DNA from: JAZRZI01 sp045601325
Lineage (GTDB): Bacteria; Bacillota_I; Bacilli_A; RFN20; CAG-826
Assembly: GCA_045601325.1 (NCBI GenBank)
Contig: JAZRZI010000047.1
Location: 1 to 45,847, forward strand
Length of the DNA: 45,847 nt
Direction of reading: 5' to 3'
In this document: positions 1 to 7,087 of the stretch, in pieces
Layout of the letters: the number at the start of each line of letters is the position of its first letter
Position numbering within the stretch: position 1 is the first letter of the stretch
Notes under the pieces: generated by a model
Told to the model about the DNA's origin: nothing
The model's input: only the letters and a program-made list of their open reading frames with translations
Databases searched by the model: none
Position numbers and translations under genes: made by a program

Positions 1-45
1 TTTTAAGTAATCACTTCTTATACTCATCCATTTGTCTCCATTCAT
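1..45 (-). CDS. Partial CDS running off the left edge (unknown)
   Basis: An ATG at 45 opens a frame of 15 codons with no stop that continues past the window edge. It is preceded by a near-perfect Shine-Dalgarno sequence (AAAGGAGG, minus strand) 10 nt upstream. The translated start is MNGDKWMSIRSDYLK. This is too short to identify. It is separated from yebC by a terminator, so it should be an independent unit. Confidence 0.6.
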   Translation of the reverse strand, partial: MNGDKWMSIRSDYLK

Positions 46-59
46 TTGTATGAGACCTC

Positions 60-171
60 CTTTGGATTGAGGATATTCCAAAGTCATCTCAATTACAATT
101 TTTGAGCGTGAAATAATTACATTTTATCCGCGTGATTAACAGTTATTAGTATATAAGTACTCTAATGACAA
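60..171 (-). promoter_or_regulatory. Putative promoter and leader hairpin for the left-edge gene
   Basis: On the minus strand a TTGTCA at 166-171 is followed, after 17 nt, by TAATAA at 143-148. This is a plausible sigma-A promoter. Nearer the gene, CTTTGGA and TCCAAAG (60-66 and 77-83) form a 7-bp hairpin that ends directly against the Shine-Dalgarno sequence. Its loop contains CCTC, which could pair with the GGAG of the ribosome binding site. Both calls rest on pattern alone. Confidence 0.35.
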
Positions 172-223
172 TCTAATCTTATATTTAATCCGTACTGGAA
201 CTCATTCAGATATATTCAAATAA

Positions 224-259
224 AAAAGAGTCACTTTCTTTCTAAAATGTGACTCTTTT
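224..259 (-). terminator. Rho-independent terminator after yebC
   Basis: An 11-bp perfect inverted repeat (224-234 with 249-259, arms AAAAGAGTCAC and GTGACTCTTTT) lies 18 nt past the yebC stop. The A/T ends give U-rich tails on both strands, so it could act in both directions. Confidence 0.85.
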
Positions 260-276
260 ATAGAATAAATGATTTT

Positions 277-981
277 TTATTTTACGTTGTGATAAACATT
301 TTGAACGTCTTGAAGTTCATCAAGAACATCACATAATTCATCAAATTTTTTCTTATCTTCAGGATCTGTAATCTCGATATAGTCATTTGGCAAATAACTA
401 ATTTCAGCAGTTTCAAATTCTGTAATACCCATTCCGTTGAGAACTTCTTTTGCTTGAGCGAATGCATCTGGAGCAACTAAGACTTCAATCAAATCTTCAT
501 CAATAGTAACTTCACGAACATCAACATCACTTAAGATAAGTGTTTCTTCTACTTCGTCACGGTTGGTGCCTTTAAAATCAAAAATACCAGTTTGTGTGAA
601 GTTATAAGCAACAGAACCCATATGGCCACCTTTCTTTTGGATGGCACTTCTAACTTCTGATAAAGCTCTATTTGTGTTATCAGTTAATGTTTCGACCATG
701 AAATATGAATTTCCTGGGCCAAATGCTTCATACATACCAGAAGCATAGCTTTCTGCTGAACCACCTTTAGCTTTTTGAATAGCACGGTCAATAACATCTT
801 TAGTAACATGTTGTGCTTTCCATTTTTCAATTGCACTTCTAAGTGCTAAGTTCATTGCTGGATCAGGTTCACCAGATTTTGCAGCCATGTAAATTTCTTT
901 ACTGGCTCTCATAAATAATGCGCTTCTTGCAGCAGCGGTAGCCGCCATTGCTTTAGCTCTAACTTCGTGTGCTCTTCCCAT
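277..981 (-). CDS. yebC: YebC/PmpR family protein (YeeN-type, YebC_II)
   Basis: The product of 234 residues starts MGRAHEVRAKAMAATAAARS, the N-terminus typical of the YeeN-like (YebC_II) branch rather than the MAGHSKW type. The family was long annotated as transcriptional regulators. More recent work assigns YebC proteins a role in relieving ribosome stalling, for instance at proline-rich stretches. A GAGG motif 8 nt before the ATG supports the start. The length and full-span three-domain sequence match the family. An extended -10 sequence in the end of truA may give it a separate promoter. It ends at a strong terminator. Confidence 0.92.
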   Translation of the reverse strand: MGRAHEVRAKAMAATAAARSALFMRASKEIYMAAKSGEPDPAMNLALRSAIEKWKAQHVTKDVIDRAIQKAKGGSAESYASGMYEAFGPGNSYFMVETLTDNTNRALSEVRSAIQKKGGHMGSVAYNFTQTGIFDFKGTNRDEVEETLILSDVDVREVTIDEDLIEVLVAPDAFAQAKEVLNGMGITEFETAEISYLPNDYIEITDPEDKKKFDELCDVLDELQDVQNVYHNVK

Positions 982-1004
982 ATTTAATACCTCGAACGTT
1001 TTGA

Positions 1005-1013
1005 ATTATACCA
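1005..1013 (-). promoter_or_regulatory. Extended -10 promoter element for yebC
   Basis: The minus strand reads TGGTATAAT here, an extended -10 with a perfect TATAAT. It lies in the 46-nt gap between the truA stop and yebC. I see no good -35, which extended -10 promoters do not need. Confidence 0.5.
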
Positions 1014-1027
1014 CAACTATATTTTAA

Positions 1028-1756
1028 TTAGTAGATAACTTCTACTAAATAAAGACCATTACCAGGCGCTTTATAAGAGATTACATCTCTATTTATTGAA
1101 TCTAAATGCTTATTAATAAAAGATAAACTTTCTTTATTTTGCGCAATAACTACTGCTGAACCAATAATGTATCTAATCATATATCTCATAAATCCATTAC
1201 CGTATAAATCTATAGTTATATCATTATCTACTTTATTAACTTTAATATCACTAATAGTTCTAACAAAACCTTGTTCATCTTCTTCTTTACTAGTAAAGTC
1301 TTGATAATTATGAGTTCCTATAAATAACTTTAAAGCTTCACTCAATAAGTCTTCATTTATATCTTTTAATAAACAATACGCTACATCGTTTTTAAAAGGA
1401 TTATTCTCGCCTAAAGAAAGGATATATCTATAATGTTTTCCTTTTGCAGAATATCTAGCGTGAAAATCTCTACTAACTTCTTTCATTGATTCAATATGAA
1501 TATCGTTTGGTAACATCTTGTTCATTGAATAACGAAGTCTTGCTAAGTCAACTTCCTTATCAACATCAAAATGAAATGTCTGCCCTAGTGCATGAACATT
1601 AGCATCAGTTCTACCAGCGCCATAAATGCAAACTTCTTGATTAAAGATTGTGCTTAAAACTTTTTCTATTTCACCTTGAATAGAACTCTTATCAATTTGT
1701 TTGGCCCAACCACAATAATTGGTGCCTTTATAAGAAACAGTAGCTAAGATACGCAT
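1028..1756 (-). CDS. truA: tRNA pseudouridine(38-40) synthase TruA
   Basis: TruA isomerises uridines 38-40 in the tRNA anticodon stem. The product of 242 residues contains the catalytic motif GRTD within YGAGRTDANVHALGQ. I start it at the ATG at 1756 (MRILATVSYKGTNYCGW), which fits family N-termini and lies one nucleotide from the ecfT stop. An upstream in-frame ATG at 1810 would overlap ecfT by 53 nt and has no ribosome binding site. The order ecfA1-ecfA2-ecfT-truA is the same as in Bacillus. The gene is probably co-transcribed and translationally coupled with ecfT. Confidence 0.93.
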   Translation of the reverse strand: MRILATVSYKGTNYCGWAKQIDKSSIQGEIEKVLSTIFNQEVCIYGAGRTDANVHALGQTFHFDVDKEVDLARLRYSMNKMLPNDIHIESMKEVSRDFHARYSAKGKHYRYILSLGENNPFKNDVAYCLLKDINEDLLSEALKLFIGTHNYQDFTSKEEDEQGFVRTISDIKVNKVDNDITIDLYGNGFMRYMIRYIIGSAVVIAQNKESLSFINKHLDSINRDVISYKAPGNGLYLVEVIY

Positions 1757-1757
1757 A

Positions 1758-2630
1758 TTAGAAAATTGGGGTAACTCCAAATATAATTTCGATGATATTG
1801 AATCCACCATTGCAATTAAAGATAAACATCGTTAAAACCCCTGCAAAAATGGCACCAATTAATAAAAATGCTACTAAATCAATAAAGTGGAATGATAACT
1901 TTCTATATCTAGTTCTTTTAGCGTTTGGATCATAGTTTTTAGCCATCATAGCGTTAGATAATTCTTCACTTCTTTCTAATGCAGAAACAAATAAAGGAAT
2001 AACAAGTGTAAACATCGCTTTAAATTTCTTAGTTAATCCACTTCTTTCAAAATCAACACCTCTAGAAGCTTGAGAATCCATAATACGTTTACTTTCATCT
2101 AAGATCGTAGGAATAAATCTTAATGCAATAGACATAGTCATAGCGACTGCTTGAGAAGGGAATTTAATATATTTTAATGGAGTTAAGTACCATTCAAAAG
2201 CATAAGTCATATCCATTGGTTTAGTTGTACTTGTAACAATCAAAGTAATGGATAAAAACATTAAAATTCTTAAAAGAATATATCCAGACATATAGAATGA
2301 ATCCCAATAGATTTGATAATCACCAATCATAAAGGCAGGAACCTTATAATTACCTGGAATAAATATATAAATCACTAACAAAAACAATATTAAAAACCAC
2401 ATAGATGAAAGGCTTTTTAAAAGTGAAACAATACTGGTTTTAGAAATAATCATAAAGCAAATCAAAATGACAACTAATAAGCCAGAAATGATTAATGAGG
2501 TAGACCAAACAGTGAACTGCAAGAAAATAGTTACCATAAATAAAATCATCAACAAGATTTTGTTTCTTGCATCAATTCTATGAATTGGTGTGTCTAGACC
2601 AATATATCTTCCTATAGTGATGTCTTTCAT
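1758..2630 (-). CDS. ecfT: ECF transporter transmembrane protein EcfT
   Basis: EcfT is the membrane subunit that couples the two ATPases to interchangeable substrate-binding S components for vitamins and related small molecules. The product of 290 residues has hydrophobic segments in the N-terminal half and near the C-terminus. It carries the cytoplasmic coupling-helix motif near SQASRGVDFERSG, the EcfT Ala-Arg-Gly-type signature. The start overlaps the ecfA2 stop by four bases (ATGA), indicating translational coupling. The queT gene near 33.4-33.9 kb encodes one S component likely to use this module. Confidence 0.92.
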   Translation of the reverse strand: MKDITIGRYIGLDTPIHRIDARNKILLMILFMVTIFLQFTVWSTSLIISGLLVVILICFMIISKTSIVSLLKSLSSMWFLILFLLVIYIFIPGNYKVPAFMIGDYQIYWDSFYMSGYILLRILMFLSITLIVTSTTKPMDMTYAFEWYLTPLKYIKFPSQAVAMTMSIALRFIPTILDESKRIMDSQASRGVDFERSGLTKKFKAMFTLVIPLFVSALERSEELSNAMMAKNYDPNAKRTRYRKLSFHFIDLVAFLLIGAIFAGVLTMFIFNCNGGFNIIEIIFGVTPIF

Positions 2631-3466
2631 TTTTGTGCCTCTTTGATAGCCTCTATAAGAGTGGTAATAGAATGCACTCCCTTATAGGAAATATTTAGTC
2701 CATGAGCATTAAGATTTTCTAATGCATTAACAATTAATGGTTTAGTGAAATAATCTAGTAATGACGAAGTAAAGAATTCTTCTCTAGTTCCTGAAAAGAT
2801 AACTTCACCTTTATCAAGCATTACTACATTGGTGCAACAGGCAAAAGCCATATCCATATCGTGAGTTACAACAATAACAGTAGTTCCACTTTTATGAATA
2901 CGTCTAATTGTACGCATAAAATCAATAGCGCCTATTGGATCAAGGCCTACTGTAGGTTCATCTAAAACCAAAACTTTTGGATTTAATGCAATAACACCAG
3001 CAAGAGCAACTCTACGACGTTCTCCACCACTTAATTCAAAAGGAGATCTTTCAAATTTATCTTCTTTAATACCAAATGCTTTTAGAGCGTCTTTTGCTTT
3101 AATTTCTGCTTCTTTTTGGCTAAATCCGAAGTTTAATAAACCAAAGCAAACATCCTTTAAAACAGTTTCTTCAAATAATTGAGATTCAGGAAATTGGAAT
3201 ACTAAACCAACTTGTTTTCTTAAGTCTTTATAGTCTTTAAATTTCTTGTTTGTTATTTCTTTATCAACAATATTAATGGAACCTTCATCTGGTTTAATTA
3301 ATCCATTAAGTAACTTTGTTAAAGTTGATTTACCACTACCAGTTTCTCCAACAATACAAGTAAAAGAGCCATCTTCAATGGTTAAAGAAACATTATTAAG
3401 TGCTTTAAAAGCAAGCTTAGTTTTCTTGAAATATGTGTAAGATACGTTATTTATTTTGATTGGCAT
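2627..3466 (-). CDS. ecfA2: ECF transporter ATP-binding protein EcfA2
   Basis: This is one of the two ABC ATPases of the group II ECF transporter. The 279-residue product has a canonical Walker A (GETGSGKSTL), a signature LSGGERRRVALAGV, and a Walker B with VLVLDEPTVGLDP, then the switch histidine in VVTHDMD. The N-terminus overlaps the end of ecfA1 by 16 nt and the stop overlaps ecfT by 4 nt. The three genes therefore form one coupled unit. All catalytic residues are present, in contrast to the altered Walker A of EcfA1. Confidence 0.93.
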   Translation of the reverse strand: MPIKINNVSYTYFKKTKLAFKALNNVSLTIEDGSFTCIVGETGSGKSTLTKLLNGLIKPDEGSINIVDKEITNKKFKDYKDLRKQVGLVFQFPESQLFEETVLKDVCFGLLNFGFSQKEAEIKAKDALKAFGIKEDKFERSPFELSGGERRRVALAGVIALNPKVLVLDEPTVGLDPIGAIDFMRTIRRIHKSGTTVIVVTHDMDMAFACCTNVVMLDKGEVIFSGTREEFFTSSLLDYFTKPLIVNALENLNAHGLNISYKGVHSITTLIEAIKEAQK

Positions 3467-4251
3467 AATTCTTCACATATTCCTTCAATATCGTTACTAG
3501 AAATCTTGTAACCTTCTAAATTTAGTTTCTTTTTAAATTTCAAATTAAATGGCAAGAAACTATTAATATATTCATCATCACTTTCAAAGACTTCACTAGG
3601 AACTCCTTGAGCAGCAATATTACCATTGTTAAAGATAATAACTTGGTTACCATCAAAAATAGTATTCACATCATGAGTAATAGAAATTACTGTCAAATCC
3701 TTGTTATCTTTTCTTAATTCTGCAATTAATGAGTTAACTTCATTTCTACCCTTAGGATCAAGCATAGAAGTAGCCTCATCTAAAATTAAGATGTCATTAT
3801 CTAAGACAAGAACACCTGCTAAAGCTACTCTTTGCTTTTGTCCTCCAGAAAGATTACTTGGTTCAAAAGAAAGATATTTTTCCATATGAACTTTCTTTGC
3901 AAACTCTAAAACTTTCTCTTGCATGATAGAACGTTCAACACATTTGTTTTCTAAGCCAAACGCAATATCTTCTTCAACTGTAGAGGCTACAAATTGGTTA
4001 TCAGGGTTTTGAAAGACAATTGATACAGGATTTACGTAGTTATCAGTTACCTTATTTCCGTTAATATAGATTTCACCGCTAATAGGTTTAACAATACCAG
4101 TTAATAGTTTTGCGATTGTGGATTTACAAGAACCATTGTTTCCTAAAATAACAACATAATCGCCTTTATTTATTGAGAAAGATAACCCATCAATTAATGG
4201 GCTATCTTTTTGGTAGAAGAAGGTCAAGTTTTTTACTTCAATCGCTTTCAT
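3451..4251 (-). CDS. ecfA1: ECF transporter ATP-binding protein EcfA1 (atypical Walker A)
   Basis: This is the second ABC ATPase of the ECF module, 266 residues. The signature (LSGGQKQRVALAGVL), Walker B (ILILDEATSMLDP) and switch histidine (SITHD) are intact. The Walker A reads GNNGSCKST at residues 37-45, with Cys42 where nearly all ATPases have Gly just before the catalytic Lys43. The codon is TGT in the sequence. There is no Shine-Dalgarno sequence. A perfect TATAAT lies 9 nt before the ATG, so the transcript is probably leaderless. The start is fixed by homology because the first beta strand begins at residue 3. Confidence 0.92.
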   Translation of the reverse strand: MKAIEVKNLTFFYQKDSPLIDGLSFSINKGDYVVILGNNGSCKSTIAKLLTGIVKPISGEIYINGNKVTDNYVNPVSIVFQNPDNQFVASTVEEDIAFGLENKCVERSIMQEKVLEFAKKVHMEKYLSFEPSNLSGGQKQRVALAGVLVLDNDILILDEATSMLDPKGRNEVNSLIAELRKDNKDLTVISITHDVNTIFDGNQVIIFNNGNIAAQGVPSEVFESDDEYINSFLPFNLKFKKKLNLEGYKISSNDIEGICEELCQSK

Positions 4252-4260
4252 ACGTTTTGT

Positions 4261-4269
4261 ATTATATCA
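4261..4269 (-). promoter_or_regulatory. Extended -10 promoter of ecfA1 (leaderless start)
   Basis: The minus strand reads TGATATAAT, an extended -10 element, ending 9 nt before the ecfA1 ATG at 4251. Transcription would begin within a few bases of the start codon. It lies in the 26-nt gap after the sigma factor gene. Confidence 0.6.
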
Positions 4270-4277
4270 AATACAAA

Positions 4278-4916
4278 TTACTTTTGGATATTTGAGATGT
4301 ATAGATTATAAACTTTTTTTAATAAATTAAATCTGTAGTATATAGTAGGAATCTTCATTTTTAGTTTCTTAGCAATTTCTTTTACTTCAAAACCTTTAAG
4401 AACAAGTTCTACAATTTTGATATCTTTACGACCAAGTCTATTCTTTACGGAATATAAAAAATCAATAAAGTTTTTGTTATCTAAAATATCTTTAATATTA
4501 CGGTCTTCTTCTCCAACAATATCACCAAGGATTAAGTCTGTATCATTCTTCACTGTATCATCTAGTGATACACCTTTAAACATTTTAGCTCCTAAACGAT
4601 AAGAGTTTTTCTCAGCGTAATCCCCTAATGCATGTTTGGCAAATACGATCCAATAAGAATAAAAACTATTATGCCCTGGAACATATTTCTTCATTGCCTC
4701 GTTTAATGATGAAAGAGCCACTGCTTCAAGTTCTTCAAATGAAATGCCATCATCATGAAAAGTAGTAAGGTATTCAGAGACTAATTTCTTTGCAAAAATC
4801 TTATATCTTGTGTATAAAATTGTTAAAGCTTCATGGTTTCCTGTTGCAATTTGAGCAACTAAATCATCATCTTTGAGTATAGAAAAAGACCCCATATAAT
4901 TGGATTTCTTTTCCAT
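4278..4916 (-). CDS. sigH: RNA polymerase sigma-70 family factor, SigH-like
   Basis: The 212-residue product has a sigma region 2 (about residues 25-105: ALTILYTRYK, then EELEAVALSSLNEAMKKY and the aromatic-rich SFYSYW). A C-terminal region 4 helix-turn-helix lies near LVLKGFEVKEIAKKLKMKIP. The gene follows cysS-rlmB, as sigH follows rlmB-yacP in Bacillus, which supports the SigH assignment. In this genome mrnC and yacP are absent from the block. An AAAGGAA ribosome binding site precedes the start but lies in a hairpin. In Bacillus SigH governs early sporulation and competence; its regulon here is unknown. Confidence 0.8.
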   Translation of the reverse strand: MEKKSNYMGSFSILKDDDLVAQIATGNHEALTILYTRYKIFAKKLVSEYLTTFHDDGISFEELEAVALSSLNEAMKKYVPGHNSFYSYWIVFAKHALGDYAEKNSYRLGAKMFKGVSLDDTVKNDTDLILGDIVGEEDRNIKDILDNKNFIDFLYSVKNRLGRKDIKIVELVLKGFEVKEIAKKLKMKIPTIYYRFNLLKKVYNLYISNIQK

Positions 4917-4923
4917 ATTTAAT

Positions 4924-4941
4924 TTCCTTTCTAGGAAGGAA
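4924..4941 (-). promoter_or_regulatory. Hairpin enclosing the sigH ribosome binding site
   Basis: Between rlmB and the sigma factor gene, TTCCTT and AAGGAA (4936-4941 pairing with 4924-4929) form a 6-bp stem around a short loop containing CTAG. The 3' arm is the Shine-Dalgarno sequence itself. Folding would hide the ribosome binding site, so translation of the sigma factor may be gated. Confidence 0.45.
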
Positions 4942-4945
4942 CAAA

Positions 4946-5662
4946 TTAGCCTTTAATTTTGCTTAACAAGACTCCTGTGGCTACTGATGCATTTAAGGAG
5001 TTAACCTTACCATACATCGGAATTTTCACAAGATAATCAGAATTCTTTTTAACTAAGGATGAAACTCCTTTTCCTTCACTGCCAATAACTAGAACAGTTG
5101 GGAAATTATAATCAATGTCTTGATAATTGGTCTCGGCGTTACCATCGGTTGCCACAACCCAGAAACCTTCTTCTTTTAGTTCTTTAAGTGCTTGGTTAAT
5201 GTTATTAACTAAACCAACAGGCACAAAGTTAATTGCACCAGCAGAAGTTTTAGCGACTGTTGAGTTTAATGGAACTTGATGATGTTTAGAAATGATGATT
5301 CCTGTTACACCAAAAACATCAGCACTCCTTAATATTGCCCCTAGATTATGTGGATCTTCAATCCCATCTAATACGACAATAATAGGATTTTTCTCTCTTT
5401 TTGATAGACCAATAATGTTTTGTAAACAAGAATACTCATATGGTTTAACTTTTGCCGCACATCCTTGTGAATTAGCGCCTCCAGCAAACTTTTTAAGTTC
5501 ATCATATGAGCAACGTTTAATACAAATTTTGTCTTTTTTTGCTAATAAAATCATTTCCTCATCATCAAATGAATCACTAATATAAAGCGCAACTGCTTTA
5601 TGTGATCTAAGTGATTCTCTTACTGGGTTCCTCCCGTAGATTATATTTTCATTATTAGCCAT
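4946..5662 (-). CDS. rlmB: 23S rRNA (guanosine-2'-O)-methyltransferase RlmB (SpoU family)
   Basis: The product has 238 residues. The N-terminal substrate-binding domain carries the start IIYGRNPVRESLRS. The SPOUT methyltransferase domain shows the three SpoU motifs: LDGIEDPHNLGAILRSADVF, IGSEGKGVSSLV and IPMYGKVNSLNASVATGVLL. It lies one nucleotide after cysS and before the sigma factor, the Bacillus cysS-rlmB-sigH arrangement. It probably methylates the ribosomal 23S peptidyl transferase region, as in E. coli (G2251). An AAAGG motif lies about 12 nt before the ATG. Confidence 0.92.
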   Translation of the reverse strand: MANNENIIYGRNPVRESLRSHKAVALYISDSFDDEEMILLAKKDKICIKRCSYDELKKFAGGANSQGCAAKVKPYEYSCLQNIIGLSKREKNPIIVVLDGIEDPHNLGAILRSADVFGVTGIIISKHHQVPLNSTVAKTSAGAINFVPVGLVNNINQALKELKEEGFWVVATDGNAETNYQDIDYNFPTVLVIGSEGKGVSSLVKKNSDYLVKIPMYGKVNSLNASVATGVLLSKIKG

Positions 5663-5663
5663 A

Positions 5664-7004
5664 TTATAAAATACCTTTTTCTATAAGTAGTTTCCTTACC
5701 TTATCACTATTATCAAAGTCTTTGTTTTGTTTGTATAAAAGATAATCATTATATAATTTTTTGTCTTCATCAGACATTACTACATAGTTAATATCTAAAC
5801 CCAAAATCCATAGCATATCCTTAATATTTTTGAATAAATCAGCTAACAAGACAAGGTCAATATCTTTAGTTCTAAGAGATTGATTTGCAAGTTTAACAAG
5901 ATTAAATAATTCAGTTAAAGCATTAGAAGTATTTAAGTCATCTGCAAGATAAGATAAGAAGTTTTCCATCTTATCTGCTTTACCACTATCTAAATCAACA
6001 CCACTAGTTTGTAATTTCAATGCAAGTTGTTTAACTGCCATTTCAATCTTACTTATTTCTTGCTTAGAGCTACCAACAGTATCTTCAGTAAAGTTAACAG
6101 GTAAACGATAGTTTGTGGATAAGATAACTAATCTTGCAACTGCTCCACCATAGTCTTTAATTAAATCTTTAGCGAATATAACATTTCCAATGGATTTAGA
6201 CATCTTTTCATTACCGAAATTAACAAATCCATTATGCATCCAATATTTAGCAATCTTATTGCCGTGTGTAGCTTCAGATTGAGCAATTTCATTTTCGTGA
6301 TGTGGGAATTTTAAATCATATCCTCCGCCATGGATATCAATGTAGTGTTTAGGGAATATTGTATCAATCATTACACAGCATTCTGTGTGCCAGCCTGGTC
6401 TACCTTTTCCCCAAGGAGAATCCCAAGAAATGCCTTCATTGGTTTTCTTCCATAATGCAAAATCAAGTGGAGATTCTTTAATAGTATTTTCTTCCACTCT
6501 AGCGCCCACTACTAAATCATCAATATTTATATTGGATAAACATCCGTAATCTTTAATCTTGCTAACTCTAAAATAAACATCTCCATCAACAACATAAGCT
6601 GCGCCAATTTTAACTAAATTATCAACATAAGAAATAATCTTATCAATATATTCAGTTACTCTAGGAGTAATATTTGGAGCCATTGATCCTATTAAAGAAG
6701 TAACTTTTAAGAATTCACCAATATAATAATCAGTTAATTCTTTTTCAGATTTATTTTCTAATTTAGCTTGTTTAATGACTTTATCATCTACATCAGTGAA
6801 ATTACTAACATAGGTAACATCATACCCGATATAAGATAAAAACCTTCTAAGCGTATCAAAAACGACCACAGGACGCATGTTTCCAACATGTGGGTGATTA
6901 TATACAGTTGGTCCACAAACATACATGCTAACTTTGCCTGGGATTTGAGGCTCAAATGTTTCTACTTTATTAGATAAAGAATTATATAATTTAACTTCTC
7001 TCAT
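5664..7004 (-). CDS. cysS: Cysteinyl-tRNA synthetase
   Basis: CysRS charges tRNA-Cys. The class I signature appears as HVGN within CGPTVYNHPHVGNMR, and the second signature as KMSKS. Zinc-binding Cys/His residues occur in CGPTVYN, WHTECCVM and HGGGYDLKFPHHEN. From the ATG at 7004 it is 446 residues. A TTG at 7022 would add six residues and has an AAGGAA nearby. However, a perfect TATAAT ends 9 nt before the ATG at 7004, and family N-termini resemble MREVKLYNS, so I prefer 7004 and a leaderless transcript. I see no T-box leader. Confidence 0.92.
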   Translation of the reverse strand: MREVKLYNSLSNKVETFEPQIPGKVSMYVCGPTVYNHPHVGNMRPVVVFDTLRRFLSYIGYDVTYVSNFTDVDDKVIKQAKLENKSEKELTDYYIGEFLKVTSLIGSMAPNITPRVTEYIDKIISYVDNLVKIGAAYVVDGDVYFRVSKIKDYGCLSNINIDDLVVGARVEENTIKESPLDFALWKKTNEGISWDSPWGKGRPGWHTECCVMIDTIFPKHYIDIHGGGYDLKFPHHENEIAQSEATHGNKIAKYWMHNGFVNFGNEKMSKSIGNVIFAKDLIKDYGGAVARLVILSTNYRLPVNFTEDTVGSSKQEISKIEMAVKQLALKLQTSGVDLDSGKADKMENFLSYLADDLNTSNALTELFNLVKLANQSLRTKDIDLVLLADLFKNIKDMLWILGLDINYVVMSDEDKKLYNDYLLYKQNKDFDNSDKVRKLLIEKGIL

Positions 7005-7013
7005 AGCATTTAT

Positions 7014-7043
7014 ATTATACAAACATATTTCCTTTTATGTAAA
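7014..7043 (-). promoter_or_regulatory. Promoter of cysS-rlmB-sigH, leaderless
   Basis: TTTACA (7038-7043) and TATAAT (7014-7019) are separated by 18 nt on the minus strand. The -10 ends 9 nt from the preferred cysS ATG. The -35 is embedded in the U-tract of the hydA terminator. Confidence 0.6.
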
Positions 7044-7070
7044 AGAAAAACGCCCTATTTCTAGAGCGTT
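7041..7070 (-). terminator. Rho-independent terminator of the hydrogenase operon
   Basis: The minus-strand RNA from 7070 to 7049 folds into a 9-bp stem with one G-U pair, closed by a GAAA tetraloop. A U-rich tail (7041-7048) follows. It lies 18 nt past the hydA stop. Confidence 0.93.
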
Positions 7071-7087
7071 AGTAATTTATTAATTAC

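Noticed and set aside
1757..1810. Longer N-terminus for TruA starting at the ATG at 1810
   Set aside because: It overlaps ecfT by 53 nt, has no ribosome binding site and adds residues absent from the TruA family.
2627..2629. Genetic code 4 (TGA as tryptophan), as in Mycoplasma
   Set aside because: TGA ends ecfA2 exactly at the ecfT start and tryptophan is encoded by TGG, so TGA is a stop.
7005..7087. T-box riboswitch before cysS
   Set aside because: The gap is too short and holds only a terminator and a -10 close to the ATG. No specifier or T-box sequence is seen.
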